Both the position numbers and the translations under genes were made by a program. A stretch of DNA of 27,904 nucleotides from Branchiostoma floridae. Taxonomy: Eukaryota; Chordata; Leptocardii; Amphioxiformes; Branchiostomatidae. The notes below the pieces were generated by a model. The model was not told the DNA's origin. It searched no databases and was given only the letters and a program-made list of their open reading frames with translations. Location: NCBI RefSeq assembly GCF_000003815.2, contig NC_049987.1, positions 3,430,820 through 3,458,723 on the forward strand, written 5' to 3'. Below are positions 18,318 to 26,046 of this stretch, piece by piece; the stretch's first letter is position 1, and each line of letters opens with the position of its first letter.

Positions 18318-21300
18318 TTATCGCTTCTTTGTACAGGTGTAGATATAGGAACAAATAATGTTTAATATACAGGGTTTATCTAGGCGCATCAAAAATAGAA
18401 ATTTATCCGTTACATTAAGATGTTCAAAATATGGAAACTCTTTTCTGATATATTCATAAAGCACAATCCGTTCCTTATGGTACAATTTACAGTGTAAGAT
18501 AAAATGTTGTTCATCTTCTACCTGTTGTAGATCACAAAATTTGCAGACTCTATGCTGCAGAGGAGTGCGGTTGTGCCTTCCAGTTTCTATATGTAACTTG
18601 TGGCAACTTATCCGGAGTTTAGTTACAGCTACTCTGTGTTGTGTGTTGTTAACCATCAGATATTCTTCTTCTTTATAAATAGGCTTGAATAATCTATAGG
18701 TCCGTAATTTGTTACCGAAAGATTTGTCCCGGTTGTCGTTATGTATTTCGGCTTTAAATGTTTGAATGTAAATATCCTTTAATCGTTGGCTGATGGCGTT
18801 GGCTAATGGTGATAGGTTTGTTCCAAGAGATACTTGAGATCTCCATATGTAGGCAAAACCGCATTCCTCCAGTATCTTACGAACACCGGACGCCCAGCAC
18901 TTGTTGCCACTAGCATCTAGTTGTAATTGACAAGATAGGGCGTCGGCTTGTAGACTGTCAGCTGGCACGTTTTGGCGGATTCTGAGAAAGTGTTTGATAG
19001 CGTTCAGGGAGGCTTCCAATTGAATGGGGTACCTCCCTAATTCCGCTCTTGTGGCAAGGTTTGATGCTGATCTGGGGACATTTAGTGCTTGTTTGCAGAA
19101 TTTAAGGTGAACAGATTCAATGGGACAGGTTTTAGGGCTTTTTAATGCGCCCCAGATTTCTGAGCCATAAAGTAGAATAGGTTTGACACATGCATCGAAA
19201 AGTTTGTTTCTAACAGGTAATGAGGCGGTGGCTTTATCTAAAGATTGCTTTATTCCGAATAAAGCCTTCAAACCTTTGCCACTCAGGTATTTGTTGTTAG
19301 CTTTAAACGTGCCAGCTGCGTTCATAATAATACCGAGATAAGTATAACAAGTTACAATTTCTATTTCACAATTTTCAAACAGGAAAGAGCAGTTTTTAGG
19401 TAGACTGCCACCCTTTGTAAATACAATAATTTTAGTTTTCCTAAGATTTACTTTTAATTTCCAAAGTGCACAATAATTTTCTAGATTGTTCAATGAATGC
19501 TGTAATCCCTGTTTGGACTCAGATAAAATTACCAAGTCGTCAGCATACAACAAGCAAGGGACAGTTTTGTTGTGCATAAGTGGGGGATTACAAGAAGCAC
19601 CGTCAAATTGGGATACAATATCACTAAGAAAAAGATTAAATAATGTAGGGCTTAAATTACACCCTTGTCTCACACCACAGTTAGTAACAAAAGTTTCAGT
19701 CAATCTATTTTTAGATTTAACGCAGTTTATAGTCTTTGAATACATGCCTTCTATTACTTTTAGAAATTTACCACCAATACCAAGATTACTCAATTTAAAC
19801 AAGAGGCCGTTTCTCCAGACAGAATCAAATGCTTTGCTAAAATCAATGAAGCAAGCGTAGAGTTGACGGTTTTTGTTTAGGTATTTGCTAACTAGTGTAC
19901 TTAAAACAAACAGATTATCGGCAGTTCTAAAGTTTTGTCTGAAGCCTGCTTGGTGTGGCTGGAAGAGGTTATTGTGTTCTGCGTATTTGACAAGGCGTGA
20001 ATTTAGAATGGATGAAAATAATTTCCCTAAACAACTGATTATAGAAATTCCTCTGTAATTATCTGGCAGAGAGGTGTCTCCTGACTTGTGGATAGGAACA
20101 ATATGACTTACTGACCATTCTTGTGGGAAATGACCGTTTCGTAAGCAAGTGTTAAACAAGTGGAGTATGGGTTCTTTAAGCAACATTTTACCAGATTTTA
20201 GCATTTCATTCAAAATTCTGTCATTGCCGCTTGACTTGTTGTTTTTAAGCTTTAAAATTGCGGTTTCCAATTCTTCTGGAGTAATTGCGGAATCTAGTTC
20301 TGACGAGTTTGGTGGGGTGGTCGAAAAGTCTGTTTGAACGTTTTCACTGGGAAGGCCGTTGTCTGTAGAGCTATCAGGAAATTTGTCAAGGTTCTTGAAG
20401 TGATTTATCCATTCCTCTTCTGTGATCTGGTTATCGTCATTTGGCTTTCCTGGTTTCAATTTATTTATCAAATTCCAGAATGCACTCGGATTACTTTCCT
20501 TTAGTGTAGACAATTGATCCATGATTTGTTGGTGAAAATCTCGTTTTTTCTTTTTTAACAATTTCTTATATTCTTTTTTACTTTTGAAGAATCTACCCCT
20601 TATGTCTGGATTTGAAGGATTTTTTTCCAGTAAAGATGCTATGTTTTTCACTTCTCTTTTCATTTCCATGCAGGTTTTGTCAAACCATTTCTTGTTTTGT
20701 CTTTTACGTGGGCGTTTCCTTACCCTTTTCAAACACAGCGACTGATCACCTGCTTCTCTCAAAATGGAACCAAACTCAGACACATAATTATCAATTTCCG
20801 AAGTGCTGTTTATGTTGTTTGGAACATTAGAACAAAGAAAACGTAGTCTATCGACAAAATGAGACTGACCGAGAGAATAAAGGAACTTCTGGGCTGATTT
20901 ATCGTTCCAATGATACTGTTTGGGAAGAGGTTTTGCATTTGATATTTTCCGGCTTTCTTGGCAGGGGTGATTTGTTGATTTTGATTGGATTAATGCCCAA
21001 ACCATGCAGTGATCAGAGAATAACGTTAATGGTTTTATGTGAAACGATAAAATATATGGCATCAGGAACTGGCTGCAAATCATGTAGTCAACTGTGCTGC
21101 TTCCACGCGGTTGGTGGCAGGTAAATTTCCCCTGTAAATCCCCAGCTACCCTCCCGTTTAGAACTCTTAGGTTAGCTTGAACACATAGGTCAGCGATATG
21201 CCTGCCGAATTTATTCGGAGGGGCCTTATCCATATGTTGTCTATCCGAGGAGTAAGGGAAGCTGTCTGGATTACAATCGTCAGGAGTGCTATCATCTACA

Positions 21301-21806
21301 TAATCGCGTAAATCACCAAGACGAGCGTTTAAGTCGCCGCCAAGTAGAATAAATCCGTCTGAACTATATCTAGATATTTCGCTTTCTAGGATTTCTAATG
21401 TATGATTTTCTGCGTATCTATGGGTGGTTGATGCACTGGGACTAATATATGCCGAACAAATGAACAAGTCTTTTGGTAGACCCAGTAGCTTTCGGTCTAT
21501 CTGTACCCAGAGAACATCTGTAGATTTGGATTGTGCTTTCTTAACGTAGTTTCTGTACTCTCTCTTGTAAAAGAAAATTATACCCCCCGATGAACGTTTT
21601 GCTCTCTTGTGTTTTTGTCTGCATTGGTGGAAATAATTATAGCCAGGAATGTTAATTTTTGTGCTGTCTGTGCTCCAGGTTTCTAGGAGCGAGAAGAAGT
21701 CAAACTTGTTTACATAAGACACGAAATCTATATCCTCTAATTTGGAACCTAAACCGTGAACGTTCCAGGCACCAAAACTTTTGCTTCCGCCTGGGAAAGT
21801 TTTCAT
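18318..21806 (-). CDS. LINE ORF2: APE endonuclease and reverse transcriptase (1162 aa)
   Basis: This is the enzyme that nicks the target and copies the LINE RNA into it. The N-terminal APE-type endonuclease spans roughly residues 10-272: WNVHG (Asn15), LLETW (Glu42), LLGGDLNAR (Asp158, Asn160), STVDYM (Thr238, Asp240) and FSDHC (Asp265, His266), so all catalytic blocks are present. A basic, coiled linker (about 360-430) leads to the reverse transcriptase (about 505-860): PIHKSGD, NYRGISIISCLGK, FIDFSKAFDSV (block A), GVRQGCNLSPTLFN (block B), LLYADDLVIL (Asp756, Asp757) and TYLGI. The C-terminal region has LLYGSEIWG, ELGRYP and a Cys1088-X2-Cys1091-X9-His1101-X4-Cys1106 motif. There is no RNase H. 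An in-frame TAG lies just upstream of the ATG, so the start at 21806 is firm. The frame is fully open, which suggests a recently active copy. Confidence 0.96.
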   Translation of the reverse strand: MKTFPGGSKSFGAWNVHGLGSKLEDIDFVSYVNKFDFFSLLETWSTDSTKINIPGYNYFHQCRQKHKRAKRSSGGIIFFYKREYRNYVKKAQSKSTDVLWVQIDRKLLGLPKDLFICSAYISPSASTTHRYAENHTLEILESEISRYSSDGFILLGGDLNARLGDLRDYVDDSTPDDCNPDSFPYSSDRQHMDKAPPNKFGRHIADLCVQANLRVLNGRVAGDLQGKFTCHQPRGSSTVDYMICSQFLMPYILSFHIKPLTLFSDHCMVWALIQSKSTNHPCQESRKISNAKPLPKQYHWNDKSAQKFLYSLGQSHFVDRLRFLCSNVPNNINSTSEIDNYVSEFGSILREAGDQSLCLKRVRKRPRKRQNKKWFDKTCMEMKREVKNIASLLEKNPSNPDIRGRFFKSKKEYKKLLKKKKRDFHQQIMDQLSTLKESNPSAFWNLINKLKPGKPNDDNQITEEEWINHFKNLDKFPDSSTDNGLPSENVQTDFSTTPPNSSELDSAITPEELETAILKLKNNKSSGNDRILNEMLKSGKMLLKEPILHLFNTCLRNGHFPQEWSVSHIVPIHKSGDTSLPDNYRGISIISCLGKLFSSILNSRLVKYAEHNNLFQPHQAGFRQNFRTADNLFVLSTLVSKYLNKNRQLYACFIDFSKAFDSVWRNGLLFKLSNLGIGGKFLKVIEGMYSKTINCVKSKNRLTETFVTNCGVRQGCNLSPTLFNLFLSDIVSQFDGASCNPPLMHNKTVPCLLYADDLVILSESKQGLQHSLNNLENYCALWKLKVNLRKTKIIVFTKGGSLPKNCSFLFENCEIEIVTCYTYLGIIMNAAGTFKANNKYLSGKGLKALFGIKQSLDKATASLPVRNKLFDACVKPILLYGSEIWGALKSPKTCPIESVHLKFCKQALNVPRSASNLATRAELGRYPIQLEASLNAIKHFLRIRQNVPADSLQADALSCQLQLDASGNKCWASGVRKILEECGFAYIWRSQVSLGTNLSPLANAISQRLKDIYIQTFKAEIHNDNRDKSFGNKLRTYRLFKPIYKEEEYLMVNNTQHRVAVTKLRISCHKLHIETGRHNRTPLQHRVCKFCDLQQVEDEQHFILHCKLYHKERIVLYEYIRKEFPYFEHLNVTDKFLFLMRLDKPCILNIICSYIYTCTKKR

Positions 21807-22082
21807 ACTGTTGATGAAGAACTAGTACTAAGAAAAATTGTGTCTTTACGGTCCGAATCCACAATACTTGACAATGCTTAACTAGTTAAACATTTAAGTG
21901 GATATACTCTAAAACTTCAGTGAAGTACTATAGATATGAGGTCTAAATCTAAGCATATGTTAATGAAATACCAACGTTAACAAACAATGATTCTAGCAGT
22001 TCTTTAGGAAGATAACAAAAAAAAAAGGAATTTAGAAGTAAAGGCACATAAGGTGACGCAAAGTACAGTCCCAGTACACATC
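21807..22082 (-). other. Inter-ORF spacer of the intact LINE
   Basis: There are 276 bases between the ORF1 stop and the ORF2 start. On the sense strand the spacer begins with a T-run (about 12) and is AT-rich with stops in all frames. ORF2 must therefore be reached by reinitiation, internal entry or a separate transcript. I see no TAATG-type overlap of stop and start. Confidence 0.6.
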
Positions 22083-24629
22083 CTACCACATAGCGAACAT
22101 CGGTGGCCACATCATACTTGGGTGCCATGGCCAGGGCGGTGTGTTCATCGGCGGCGGGTGTCTGGGCAGGTTCGCGTTCGGGTGGGGTCCCCAGGGCACG
22201 GGAGGAGGCTGGAACATGGGCCGGCTCCAAGGTCCGGAGGGTAGGGGCTGGTTCCAGGGTCCTGCACGGTGTCTGGGCGTGATCGCTGCTTCCCCCGTCT
22301 GGCCATTCGAAGTAGAGAACTTTGGCCCTTGCAGGGTCAAAGGGGTGCTAGTTCCTGGCGCATTGAACGTCTGTCCTGTTCTCTGTGATGAAAGTCCGGT
22401 GGGAATGACAGGCATACTTTCTGTCGGGCCTCTCTCAGGTGTCGGTGCAGGGCATTCCTGTCCGTGTACGGGGTGGTGAGTTGAAGTTGGAGCGGGTTGG
22501 AATCGAGAAGGAGACTGAGTTGGAGCTGGTTGGGATCGGGAAGATGGTTGAGTTGAATGGGAAGATGGTTGGAAACGGGGGGGTGTTTGGCTGGGTCTGC
22601 CCATCTGTGCACCAACTACAGCGTCTTTGTATGAACGGTTCGGAGAACTTAGCTTGATGCTCGCTGTAGGTTGTTTGCTGTTGATAGGGTCGTTCCCTCT
22701 GCCCATGTACTGACCCAGGCCTACGAGAGGGTTGATCATTCGTTTTATGTTGGCTGCCAGAACCCGAGTCCCATTTCTGTTTAGATGATATCCGTCTGAT
22801 GAGTACAGGGGTCTCTTGATGGTCCCAGAGGTGGCAAAGTTCGAGTTGTCGATGGTGTGAATGTAAGACGTCTCATCAGCGGCGACCTTCAGGAAGGTGT
22901 TGACGTCATCACCAATTTGTTGGAGGGTGTGGTTATCTCTTGGTAGTACTGAAGAGAAGACAAGGTCAGTGCGTGGATACTTCTCGTGGGCTACCTGGAT
23001 TAGTTTCCGAAAGTTCTCTGTCACCAATGTTGCGTCCCGAGCATTCCGGGTGTCATTCGTCCCAACATGAAACAGAACGACCTTTGGGTCAGGTCGTGCG
23101 GAACTCTGAATGTAGTCTAGGCATTGAGAAATGTTGTAGGTCAATTCCTTTTCCACACTTTTGTTTGGGTACAGTACGTCTGTTTTTAGCGCTTTGGTGT
23201 TGGAGTCTCCCAGGATGAGTATGTCTAGTTGGGTTGCTTTGTTTTGTAGATTACTTGTCATTGTTTCCTCCGGCGGGTTCTCAGTGTTGTTTCTGGCTGC
23301 ACGCGGGCGGTGATTAGCTTCTGAATGGCTGTTCTGTACACCTTGTTTCTCCGACATATGTGAACTGCCAGTGGCGGTTCCATCAAAGGCCTCGTTCAAC
23401 ACTTCGAACCTATTGTGTACTTTTATTGTCGCCACTTCGCGGATTAGCCTGTCGGCGCGTTCTGAATCCTGATTTCCCCTGGTTTGAGTTCCCGCCGATG
23501 TTACCTGCCGCTTTGATGTGGTCTTGGCTAACTCGTCGCATCTGTGTCGTAACGCATTGACTTCGCGTTCAAGGTCGCGCTTGTCCCTTTCAAGACGCAC
23601 AATGTCATCTTTCAGCTTTTTCCCTTCTTCAGCAGTGAGACCGCTACACCTGTGGTTTTGGCCGGAGGATTTCAGTTTGTCTTCAAGGACAGACAGCCGT
23701 TGTGAAATAGAGTCCTCAAACGCTTTTCTGTCGGCGATTGAGTCAACTAGACACGTTTCCAGCTTGTTTACGCTGTCTTGAACAATAAAGCAAGTGGAAG
23801 AGGAACACCGATCCGCCATATTTGTTTGATTGTTAGACATACAGTCACGTAAAACTTCAGTCTCATTACTGTTTACATCAAGCACACCTTTGGGTACAGT
23901 TCTGCACAGCGGACACACATCAGACGCAAGGGGTTGATCACATGTTTGGCAAAGTGTAGTGCCGCTATTCACTGTCGTTACCGAACCCTCCAGGCTTGTG
24001 TTCTGGGATGAACTATCAGCATTATTGTTGACAGAAGTGGAGCTGACGTTCTGTTGTACCTTCTGTTTGAGACCAGGAAACACTTCCGAAAACCAAAGCA
24101 AGTACGCCGAACCTTGAATCAGCAACTTCTGGGTTGATTCGTAGATTTTGATGCTCACTGTACCGACCGACTGTTTGGTTTGAGAGTCAACGAACGTAGT
24201 TTTGATGTGATGACCGTCACTGGACTCGTCTTTTGCTCGAGTGTTGTAGAATTTCTCACATTCAGAAAGCCAGGATTTCGCATAATTGCGGGGAAGGTAT
24301 ATTGTGATACTTTGAGTGTTGTGTTGAATACAATAGTCCCTAGGCTGTTTCAGCGATTTCTTGGAGAATCTTTGCGCGTCAGAAATGGTATGGCTGTCGT
24401 TGTACTGCTGTCTACGGGAAGCGTCCGAAAGAACAGTAAAAGCCTTGCTCACCTCTCTGTGTTTTGCATCAGCTTCCTTGAAAATGCTGTCTTTCCTACT
24501 GAGCTTGGATGCTTCTTCATACAACAGGAGCTCTGTTTTGTAGGCAGCGACGATTTCGTCGTGAGTCGCTGTGGGTGGAACTCCAAGTGCAGAGTACAGG
24601 TTTGCGGGGTCCTTTTCGTCTGTCGCCAT
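22083..24629 (-). CDS. LINE ORF1: J-like domain, zinc ribbon, coiled coil and SGNH esterase (848 aa)
   Basis: The chosen start at 24629 (A at -3, G at +4) gives MATDEKDPANLYSALGVPP; the frame is open 55 codons further to 24794, but that extension looks like leader sequence. Residues 8-78 resemble a DnaJ J-domain (LYSALGVPPTATHDEIVAAY and VSKAFTVLSDASRRQQYND) without the HPD triad, so Hsp70 stimulation is not expected. Residues 98-190 hold a second globular region (TVSIKIYESTQKLLIQGSAY, LLW). Cys227-X2-Cys230-X8-Cys239-X2-Cys242 is a zinc ribbon. Residues 336-370 are a charged coiled coil. Residues 467-632 are an SGNH hydrolase with complete landmarks: LILGDSN (Ser476), HVGTND (Asn525) and DGYHLN (Asp612, His615). 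Residues 680-848 are rich in Pro, Gln, Ser and finally Trp and Met. Esterase-bearing ORF1 proteins are known in CR1/L2-type LINEs and are thought to form RNA-binding particles. The J-like module is unusual. Confidence 0.93.
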   Translation of the reverse strand: MATDEKDPANLYSALGVPPTATHDEIVAAYKTELLLYEEASKLSRKDSIFKEADAKHREVSKAFTVLSDASRRQQYNDSHTISDAQRFSKKSLKQPRDYCIQHNTQSITIYLPRNYAKSWLSECEKFYNTRAKDESSDGHHIKTTFVDSQTKQSVGTVSIKIYESTQKLLIQGSAYLLWFSEVFPGLKQKVQQNVSSTSVNNNADSSSQNTSLEGSVTTVNSGTTLCQTCDQPLASDVCPLCRTVPKGVLDVNSNETEVLRDCMSNNQTNMADRCSSSTCFIVQDSVNKLETCLVDSIADRKAFEDSISQRLSVLEDKLKSSGQNHRCSGLTAEEGKKLKDDIVRLERDKRDLEREVNALRHRCDELAKTTSKRQVTSAGTQTRGNQDSERADRLIREVATIKVHNRFEVLNEAFDGTATGSSHMSEKQGVQNSHSEANHRPRAARNNTENPPEETMTSNLQNKATQLDILILGDSNTKALKTDVLYPNKSVEKELTYNISQCLDYIQSSARPDPKVVLFHVGTNDTRNARDATLVTENFRKLIQVAHEKYPRTDLVFSSVLPRDNHTLQQIGDDVNTFLKVAADETSYIHTIDNSNFATSGTIKRPLYSSDGYHLNRNGTRVLAANIKRMINPLVGLGQYMGRGNDPINSKQPTASIKLSSPNRSYKDAVVGAQMGRPSQTPPRFQPSSHSTQPSSRSQPAPTQSPSRFQPAPTSTHHPVHGQECPAPTPERGPTESMPVIPTGLSSQRTGQTFNAPGTSTPLTLQGPKFSTSNGQTGEAAITPRHRAGPWNQPLPSGPWSRPMFQPPPVPWGPHPNANLPRHPPPMNTPPWPWHPSMMWPPMFAMW

Positions 24630-24820
24630 TGTTCCGAGCGCTTGGGTCGGCTTGGGTTTTGTGCTGCTCCAAATTACCGCCGTATTTCGGTAAAAACAAA
24701 CCAAAGTACACAAAGTCCGAATAAAATAGAAGGGAATTACATCAGTAAACCAGTAGGATGTAAAATATTGAATAGATCGAACGATTAGACACAATTTAAC
24801 TTATTCTAGCAGGAGCGTGC

Positions 24821-24833
24821 GGTCACCGTGACC
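24821..24833. promoter_or_regulatory. Perfect GGTCAnnnTGACC palindrome (nuclear-receptor-type site)
   Basis: GGTCACCGTGACC lies at +25 to +37 of the LINE. It equals the consensus core of an estrogen-receptor-type response element (inverted GGTCA half-sites with a 3-base spacer). About 0.03 such sites would be expected by chance in a window this long with equal base frequencies. Function is an inference. Confidence 0.4.
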
Positions 24834-24839
24834 GTCGTC

Positions 24840-24851
24840 GCCGCCATCTTG
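24840..24851 (-). promoter_or_regulatory. YY1-type motif CAAGATGGCGGC at the LINE 5' end
   Basis: On the sense strand CAAGATGGCGGC occupies +7 to +18 of the element. It matches the YY1 consensus (AAGATGGCGGC). In human L1 a YY1 site (CAAGATGGCC) at about +13 to +21 fixes the transcription start at the element's first base. The matching position here suggests the same solution in an unrelated LINE. Confidence 0.6.
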
Positions 24852-24857
24852 AATGCG

Positions 24858-25240
24858 ATTATGTTTTCCTGGGAACAATGGTTTGGGGTGGCTAATGTGT
24901 ACACGTGTTGTTTTGCATATCTTTGGTGTCGGGCTTTCGCTCGGTTCGCTCGTGCTTGATTTGCATTTGCTTTGTCTTTAGTTGATACTTGTGTTCTAAA
25001 CGTGTTGTTTTCTTAGCAGATCAGCCCGGTTTCCAGCTCTCCTGTGCCGAGGAAGGTGACTACCACATCGCGACCGAGGTGCAGCAAGCTCCGACAGAGC
25101 GTTGGAGCCAGCAAGCCGAGCATTCCCAACACATACGGCAGTTCTTCGCGGCATCGACACTAGACGACAGCCGTCACGGAGCGCACGGCTTTGGTTTTTT
25201 CAGGGAGGCGTGCACGTTTTTGGTGACATCGATTTGAGGC
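24858..25240 (+). repeat. Continuation of unit 3 and diverged unit 4 of the ~390-bp repeat
   Basis: From 24858 the host repeat interrupted at 18163 resumes (CTGGGAACAATGG, ACACGTGTTGTTTTGCATAT, GTGTCGGGCTTTCGCTCGG, TTGATTTGCATTTG). From about 24985 a second copy of the TTCTTAGCAG-TCAGCCCGG block begins. The short translations QPGFQLSQAKEGDYHSATEM (left copy) and QPGFQLSCAEEGDYHIATEV (right copy) are similar, so this block may be a residual exon. Beyond about 25100 it has no counterpart in the window. Confidence 0.7.
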
Positions 25241-25366
25241 GGGATTCCCCTCAGATATTTTGTCTTTATGTCTGTTGTTGCTGTTTTGAAGTGTTTGGTT
25301 TCCCTCTAATTAGGGATATTTTCTTTTACTGTTGTTGTTTGTAAAGTTTTGCTTGTGTTGACACAG

Positions 25367-25485
25367 TGACGGCGACACAGACCTGGACTATTAAGGAATG
25401 CAGTCGTCTAAGGAACCACAGCCTGGCAGCAGCGTTGGCAGTTTCTATCGCTGAGGGGAGTCTCCTTAAATCACGAGGAAAGAAG
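25367..25485 (+). CDS. Possible short exon of an unclassified element
   Basis: The segment follows a weak pyrimidine-rich acceptor (TTGACACAG) and ends at a donor-like AAG/GTGTGT. In between, one frame is open for about 39 codons and reads TWTIKECSRLRNHSLAAALA, then VSIAEGSLLKSRGKK, a plausible amphipathic helical stretch. I do not recognise a family and no partner exon is seen, so it may be fortuitous. Confidence 0.18.
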
Positions 25486-25540
25486 GTGTGTTTTGGTCCG
25501 TTTTGTACTATATTTTGAAGAAAACAGCGCATGTACGGAT

Positions 25541-26046
25541 NNNNNNNNNNNNNNNNNNNNNNNNNNNNNNNNNNNNNNNNNNNNNNNNNNNNNNNNNNNN
25601 NNNNNNNNNNNNNNNNNNNNNNNNNNNNNNNNNNNNNNNNNNNNNNNNNNNNNNNNNNNNNNNNNNNNNNNNNNNNNNNNNNNNNNNNNNNNNNNNNNNN
25701 NNNNNNNNNNNNNNNNNNNNNNNNNNNNNNNNNNNNNNNNNNNNNNNNNNNNNNNNNNNNNNNNNNNNNNNNNNNNNNNNNNNNNNNNNNNNNNNNNNNN
25801 NNNNNNNNNNNNNNNNNNNNNNNNNNNNNNNNNNNNNNNNNNNNNNNNNNNNNNNNNNNNNNNNNNNNNNNNNNNNNNNNNNNNNNNNNNNNNNNNNNNN
25901 NNNNNNNNNNNNNNNNNNNNNNNNNNNNNNNNNNNNNNNNNNNNNNNNNNNNNNNNNNNNNNNNNNNNNNNNNNNNNNNNNNNNNNNNNNNNNNNNNNNN
26001 NNNNNNNNNNNNNNNNNNNNNNNNNNNNNNNNNNNNNNNNNNNNNN
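25541..26046. other. Assembly gap (506 N)
   Basis: This is a run of unknown bases. The 25 bases before it (GAAGAAAACAGCGCATGTACGGAT) resemble the satellite segment GAAATGAAACGGCGCGCATG then TGCGGG, and the satellite is in progress immediately after it. The gap therefore probably lies inside the satellite array. Confidence 0.9.

Larger units (their letters stand above)
18164..24857 (-). mobile_element. Full-length, apparently intact non-LTR retrotransposon (LINE) with J-like/SGNH ORF1
   Basis: The element runs from its 5' end at 24857 to an ATTC-type simple tail ending at about 18170. It contains ORF1 (848 codons), a 276-bp spacer and ORF2 (1162 codons), both without stops or shifts. It is nested inside a repeat unit: host sequence TTTTGTCCAATTATG on the left continues as ATTATGTTTTCCTGGGAAC on the right, matching the uninterrupted GTCGAATTCTGC...CTGGGAAC of units 1 and 2. 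ATTATG occurs at both junctions (18164-18169 and 24858-24863) and is a candidate 6-bp target duplication, although the ATGA tail makes the left copy ambiguous. Intact frames imply a young insertion. The esterase-bearing ORF1 is reminiscent of the CR1/L2 group. There is no RNase H domain. The clade needs a phylogeny. Confidence 0.93.
24630..24857 (-). promoter_or_regulatory. 5' UTR and internal promoter region of the intact LINE
   Basis: This 228-base leader is GC-rich for its first ~40 bases (see the YY1-like and palindromic sites) and AT-rich after that. It contains upstream ATGs: one inside the YY1-like motif at 24847 opens a 13-codon frame, and one at 24794 is in frame with ORF1. LINE promoters are internal and must direct transcription from the first base of the element. 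Confidence 0.7.

Noticed and set aside
21949-22230. 93-codon minus-strand frame overlapping the end of ORF1
   Set aside because: It overlaps the Pro-rich ORF1 tail in another frame and extends into the spacer; its composition reflects the GC-rich tail, and no domain is visible.
24180-24788. 202-codon plus-strand frame opposite ORF1
   Set aside because: It is antisense to the well-supported ORF1 J-like region, with no family resemblance of its own.
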